In this document: piece by piece, positions 60,429-64,000 of the stretch
Layout: each line of letters begins with the position of its first letter
Position numbering within the stretch: the first letter of the stretch is position 1
Assembly (NCBI RefSeq): GCF_021025955.1
Contig: NZ_JAJNCL010000003.1
Coordinates: forward strand, 681,562 to 745,561
Reading direction: 5' to 3'
Length of the DNA: 64,000 nt
Source: Rhodococcus qingshengii
GTDB lineage: Bacteria; Actinomycetota; Actinomycetes; Mycobacteriales; Mycobacteriaceae
The notes under the pieces: generated by a model
Told to the model about the DNA's origin: nothing
Databases searched by the model: none
The model's input: the letters and a program-made list of their open reading frames with translations, nothing else
Made by a program: the position numbers and the translations under genes

Positions 60429-61520
60429 GTGCTGGATATCAGTGGCTTGATCGCGACGTGGCGTCCGACGCTGGACACCGCAGCGCGCAACGCGTGGGGA
60501 CTCTCGTTCGGCGACGGCGTCGAGAAGGCCGAACGCACCCCGTCGGTACTGATCAGCGAAGGTCCACACCGCGATCTATATCGCTTCGGCGCATTGTGGA
60601 CGCCGAAGGGCAAGCCGGTTCTTCTCGTGCCGCCCCTCGCAGTTTCCGCCGATTGCTACGACCTTCGTTCAGGCCAGAGCCTCGCTGCCCACCTACTCGG
60701 CGGCGGCAACACTCCCTATCTTCTCGACTACGGAACCATGCGGTACTCCGACCGCGGAATGGGATTCGAGGCCTGGGTCGACGACATCATCCCCGAAGCG
60801 ATCCGCTCCATATCGGATCTGCATGACGGCGCTGCCGTTTCCGTGATCGGGTGGAGTCTCGGCGGGACCATGTCTCTACTCACGAGCTCCGCTCACCCCG
60901 ATCTGCGGGTCGCGTCGATCACCGCGATCGGCACACCGATCGACTACACGAAGATTCCCGCCATCAGCCCGTTGAGGCTGATCGGCAAATACACTGGTGA
61001 CACGCCACTCACGTCGGCGACCAATCTCGTAGGCGGACTACCCGCTCCACTCGTTCAGGCGAGCTACAAGGTGACGGCTTTGCAACGTGAAGTCCTCAAA
61101 CCGTGGTTCATCGTGCGTAACCTCCACGACACCGAGACTCTGGCTCGCATGGAATCGATCGACAAGTTCATGGCGGCAATGCCTGGATACCCGGGCAAAG
61201 CATTTCAGCAGATCTGCGAACAACTCATGCTCGGCAACAACCTCTTCAACGATGCCATCACACTTGCCGGACGTGAGATCAAACTGTCCGCACTGAAGGT
61301 CCCCGTTCTCGCGATCGGCGGCACCACTGATGTGATCGCACCCATCGCTTCGGCAGAGGCGATCACTTCGGTCCTGACCGGAGCGCCGTCAGTTCGATTC
61401 GAGGAGGCGCCGGGCAGTCACCTCGGTCTCGTTGCCGGTCCCACCGCTCGAGATTCCACCTGGACTTTCATCGACGAGTTCTTGAAAGAGAATGCACCGC
61501 AGCTGGTTTCGACCAGCTGA
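60429..61520 (+). CDS. PhaC-like alpha/beta-hydrolase
   Basis: 363 residues of the polyhydroxyalkanoate-synthase-like alpha/beta fold: PVLLVPPLAVSADCYDL (about 62-78), YLLDYGTMRYSDRGMGFEAWVDD and nucleophile region VIGWSLGGTMSLLTSS (about residue 143). PhaC enzymes carry Cys in G-x-C-x-G-G; here the elbow is G-W-S-L-G-G, so it is more likely an esterase or acyltransferase than a polymerase. Acid in GGTTDVIAP and His in GSHLGLVAGPTAR. GTG start after GAGGGG. Confidence 0.85.
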   Translation: MLDISGLIATWRPTLDTAARNAWGLSFGDGVEKAERTPSVLISEGPHRDLYRFGALWTPKGKPVLLVPPLAVSADCYDLRSGQSLAAHLLGGGNTPYLLDYGTMRYSDRGMGFEAWVDDIIPEAIRSISDLHDGAAVSVIGWSLGGTMSLLTSSAHPDLRVASITAIGTPIDYTKIPAISPLRLIGKYTGDTPLTSATNLVGGLPAPLVQASYKVTALQREVLKPWFIVRNLHDTETLARMESIDKFMAAMPGYPGKAFQQICEQLMLGNNLFNDAITLAGREIKLSALKVPVLAIGGTTDVIAPIASAEAITSVLTGAPSVRFEEAPGSHLGLVAGPTARDSTWTFIDEFLKENAPQLVSTS

Positions 61521-61521
61521 A

Positions 61522-62790
61522 TCACGGCTTCGTGATTCCTGCGGCCACAGCCGCCTTGTGCCAATCCGGGAACTCACTCAGCAAACGGGTGTACAACTGA
61601 GCGTCGTCGACGGTGTCGATGTCGTCCAGAGCGAAGAATCCGGCGTTGTCGATCACCCTGCCGTCGAGGTCGTCGAGCTTCTCCAGCACTCCGTAGTTGG
61701 CCTTGCCGATTCCGACGAACTGCCAAAATGCCGGGAGCCCAGACGCTTCGCGCATCAATTTCGTGATTTCCTTCCGCTCACTGAAGCCGCCGTCGGTGAA
61801 GAACAGGACAAGCGTAGGGGCCGAACCACGGGTCAGGCCGGAGAGTATCTCTGTCATGATCGGCACTTCACGATTCGCGGCGCCGATCTTGTCGTAGTTG
61901 AATCCGCCGTGCGAGCCGCGCAAGTGCAGGTAGGTATCCGACCACTCTTCCGCGTCATGGACAGCGATCTCGGGAAGCTTGAGGAAGCTGACTGCGTACA
62001 AGTAAGGCTCGAGTTTGCCGTCGTCATCGAGTTGGATCGCAACGGGGACCATGCGTTCGACAACGCGGTGAACCACCCTGGTGCGGTACTGCTTGGCCAT
62101 ACTTCCCGTTTTGTCGATCACCAGAACCACTCGCGCACGAATTCCGTTGCCACCCTTGGTCAGCAGGACCTTGGCCACCTCACGTTTTCGGAGGTCCAGC
62201 TTCTCCCGCTTCACCATCGAGAGTTTCGCCTCGTCAGGCACGCTCCGAATTCCGTCTGCCGATTCAGCGGAACCGGCAGGTTGGGTCTGCGGTTCCTCAT
62301 CGACAGAAACACCGAATGCTGTTACCAGATCTGCCAATCCGCTGTCCCAGCCGGCTGACACGTTCCGCAGCTTCCACCCCGCGCCGCGGCGATAGATCTC
62401 GACGAGGACCGCCGCTCTCTCGGTCGTCAAACCCAAAGCTGGAGCCACAATCGCGACGGAACCGGCCTGTTCCACCACGACGCCCATGTCACGGACTGCA
62501 GAAAGGGTTCCGTTTGCCGCCGCATCCAACGCCACGGCAACACTCAGCTGGTGTATGTCAGCAGGCAACCTTGCGATGTCGATTTCAATGACGCCGCCGG
62601 ACTCCAAGCGCACCGCGCCTTCGGGTGAGACCGGCTGATTGAAGAAGATGAAATCCGCGTCATCGCGCACTTTGTTGCGATCATCGAGTTGGAACACCAT
62701 CAGATCCACCGTGCCCGGGGCGCTACCGCTCACCGCCACTTTCAATGAAGTTCCGTCAATGACTGTGTTCGCCCCACGCGCCAGCTCCAT
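61522..62790 (-). CDS. TerD domain - von Willebrand A fusion protein
   Basis: 422 residues. The N-terminal 160 form a TerD-like domain (ELARGANTVIDGTSLKVAVS, acidic calcium-binding-type VFQLDDRNKVRDDADFIFFNQPV). After an acidic linker comes a VWA domain with the MIDAS motif D-x-T-G-S in VLVIDKTGSMAKQYR (about 225-239), and VLFFTDGGFSE. It fits the TerF/TerY-like branch of tellurite-resistance-type stress systems, here without other ter genes nearby. Ends 2 bases from the hydrolase end. Confidence 0.85.
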   Translation of the reverse strand: MELARGANTVIDGTSLKVAVSGSAPGTVDLMVFQLDDRNKVRDDADFIFFNQPVSPEGAVRLESGGVIEIDIARLPADIHQLSVAVALDAAANGTLSAVRDMGVVVEQAGSVAIVAPALGLTTERAAVLVEIYRRGAGWKLRNVSAGWDSGLADLVTAFGVSVDEEPQTQPAGSAESADGIRSVPDEAKLSMVKREKLDLRKREVAKVLLTKGGNGIRARVVLVIDKTGSMAKQYRTRVVHRVVERMVPVAIQLDDDGKLEPYLYAVSFLKLPEIAVHDAEEWSDTYLHLRGSHGGFNYDKIGAANREVPIMTEILSGLTRGSAPTLVLFFTDGGFSERKEITKLMREASGLPAFWQFVGIGKANYGVLEKLDDLDGRVIDNAGFFALDDIDTVDDAQLYTRLLSEFPDWHKAAVAAGITKP

Positions 62791-62963
62791 ACCGGAAGAT
62801 TAGCTGGCCACGTCGAATCAACGGCCCCGCGGTCGGAAGAATCACAGCACACTTTCAGCAATCGCGAGGATTCTCGAGGCAGACTGTTCGAGGAAGATTT
62901 GTCGCACGCGGGACCAAGAGCCTGAACATCGACAGAATCCTAAGGTCGATCAGGAGGTCAAAA

Positions 62964-63926
62964 ATGCCGCACGGCCAGGCGCGCACCATCCCGATGTTGC
63001 CACTCTTGCCACCTCTGACGAATTTCGACGACGCAAGTCGCTCGGTCGTGTCTTACCTCGACGAATATCTTCCACTGGCACTGTGGTCGATCACGCGGTT
63101 CGACGGGTCCAATCAAATCTTTCTCACCGTCTCACCCAACCCACTTCACATCGAAGTCGGCGAGACCCGGGCTTGGCCAAACACCATGTGCAGCGAGGTA
63201 GTACTCGGAAATGCGCCGCCAGTCTCATCAAATCGCGCACTCGTGCGCGCACTTTCCCGAGATGACAGGTGGGAAGGCATTGGCGCATACGTCAGCATCC
63301 CAATCCTCCACAATGACGGCAGTCTCTTCGGCACTCTGTGTGGCGCCGACCCGAGTACGGGCGACTCCGCACTCGAGGACAACCTGGCCCTCCTCAATCT
63401 CCTGTGCCGACTTCTCGGAACCATTCTCGATGTCGACTATCAGCGCGCGCAGTCAGTACGACTGGCCGAAACCGCGCAACTCGATGCCGAGACCGACCCG
63501 CTGACAGGTCTTCTCAATCGTCGCGGGTGGAACCGCATCCTCGAGGCCGAGCAAACTCGGTACCGCCAATTCGCCGACCCTGGATCTATCATCATCGTCG
63601 ATCTGGACGGTATGAAGACCATCAACGACGAACTCGGTCACGCCGCGGGCGACGAATACGTTCAAAGGGCCGGCAAGATCTTGGCAGCATGCGCGCACCC
63701 TGGTGCAGTAGTTTCACGGTTGGGAGGGGACGAATTCGGGATCGTTCTGCCCGATACACAGCCACGCGCCGTCGACTACCTGGTCGAGTGTCTGGAGAAG
63801 TCGTTCCGAAATGCCGACGTCTGTTGTTCGATCGGCCGAGCCGACTTTTCCATGACCCAAAGCCTGTCCGAGACTTGGGATACAGCCGACGCCGAGATGT
63901 ACCGCCACAAGCGCTCGAAGCGCTGA
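62964..63926 (+). CDS. GAF-GGDEF diguanylate cyclase
   Basis: 320 residues. An N-terminal GAF-like sensor domain (about 20-150) precedes a GGDEF domain: TDPLTGLLNRRGWNRIL (about 178-194), IIIVDLDGMKTINDELGHAAGDE, and SRLGGDEFGIVLP (about 250-262) with intact GGDEF. No R-x2-D inhibitory site is present upstream of it. Makes cyclic di-GMP from two GTP in response to a ligand of the GAF domain. ATG has AGGAGG 7 bases upstream. Confidence 0.92.
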   Translation: MPHGQARTIPMLPLLPPLTNFDDASRSVVSYLDEYLPLALWSITRFDGSNQIFLTVSPNPLHIEVGETRAWPNTMCSEVVLGNAPPVSSNRALVRALSRDDRWEGIGAYVSIPILHNDGSLFGTLCGADPSTGDSALEDNLALLNLLCRLLGTILDVDYQRAQSVRLAETAQLDAETDPLTGLLNRRGWNRILEAEQTRYRQFADPGSIIIVDLDGMKTINDELGHAAGDEYVQRAGKILAACAHPGAVVSRLGGDEFGIVLPDTQPRAVDYLVECLEKSFRNADVCCSIGRADFSMTQSLSETWDTADAEMYRHKRSKR

Positions 63927-63937
63927 TTAGTCTCCCC

Positions 63938-63992
63938 CACGGCCTGTTGGCACCGCATCGGGGGATCCCTTCGATGCGGTGCTCGGGCCGTG
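63938..63992 (+). terminator. Two-tier hairpin after the diguanylate cyclase gene
   Basis: Inner stem GCACCGCATCG with CGATGCGGTGC and outer stem CACGGCC with GGCCGTG, then TTCTGTT at the window end. Confidence 0.75.
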
Positions 63993-64000
63993 TTCTGTTG

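Noticed and set aside
60429..61520. Polyhydroxyalkanoate synthase
   Set aside because: The required catalytic Cys is replaced by Ser (G-W-S-L-G-G), and no phasin or other pha gene is nearby.
1..64000. CRISPR arrays, insertion sequences, prophage, tRNA or rRNA genes
   Set aside because: No regularly spaced repeats, transposase motifs, phage genes or cloverleaf/rRNA sequences were seen on reading; a tRNA scan and a self-comparison would be needed to be certain.

Overview
The window is GC-rich, densely packed actinobacterial chromosome, most likely from Rhodococcus (R. erythropolis/qingshengii type). The evidence is mycothiol synthase, a GlnR-type regulator, the LmeA lipomannan enzyme, F420-type and KstR-type signals, many GTG starts and many leaderless promoters. 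The order dyp - pepC - glyoxalase-like - purL - purF - purM - DUF3073 - pabC/ygfZ - nitrobindin-like - sseC/cysA2 - thiX - lmeA - glnR - mshD parallels the Mycobacterium tuberculosis block from about Rv0799c to Rv0820. No tRNA, rRNA, insertion sequence, prophage or CRISPR array was seen, and no stretch over 300 bases lacks a gene.

Layout. 1-2.9 kb: phosphate transporter pstS-pstC-pstA (pstA is cut by the window edge) behind a PHO-box-like site. 2.9-4.5 kb: mshD and glnR. 4.7-7.9 kb: lmeA, a membrane-anchored thioredoxin, then a polycysteine leader peptide followed by DUF4395 - cysA2 - sseC. 8-8.8 kb: a 32-residue membrane peptide coupled to a nitrobindin-like protein. 9-15 kb: cytochrome bd oxidase and its assembly exporter (cydABDC). 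15-19 kb: pabC, ygfZ, a MOSC protein, an asparaginase and DUF3073. 19-30 kb: purine genes purM, purF and purL, interleaved with three AIM24 paralogues and with a hydrolase / CPBP protease / SCP-like trio. 30-46 kb: DyP peroxidase, aminopeptidase, assorted oxidoreductases, esterases, trpF, and an acyl-CoA dehydrogenase + CoA-transferase pair controlled by a LacI regulator. 46-53 kb: lipid-type hydrolases, TetR, and a patatin - Baeyer-Villiger monooxygenase - SDR operon. 53-57 kb: a membrane protein + HTH pair with a striking inverted repeat, then a sulfonate-type ABC transporter behind a second polycysteine leader. 57-64 kb: a broken methyltransferase, an LLM flavin oxidoreductase, flavin reductase - superoxide dismutase, a PhaC-like hydrolase, a TerD-VWA protein and a GAF-GGDEF cyclase.

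Main points. Two short leaderless ORFs ending in cysteine runs sit in front of the two sulfur operons and share sequence outside the cysteines, which indicates cysteine-responsive attenuation of both sulfur assimilation and sulfur transfer. A perfect 21-bp inverted repeat frames a symmetric promoter in front of a small HTH/membrane protein pair. Two KstR-type palindromes precede an acyl-CoA dehydrogenase and an LLM oxidoreductase, suggesting links to sterol catabolism. A methyltransferase gene carries an internal deletion. The DyP peroxidase has neither a neighbouring encapsulin gene nor a recognisable cargo-loading tail.
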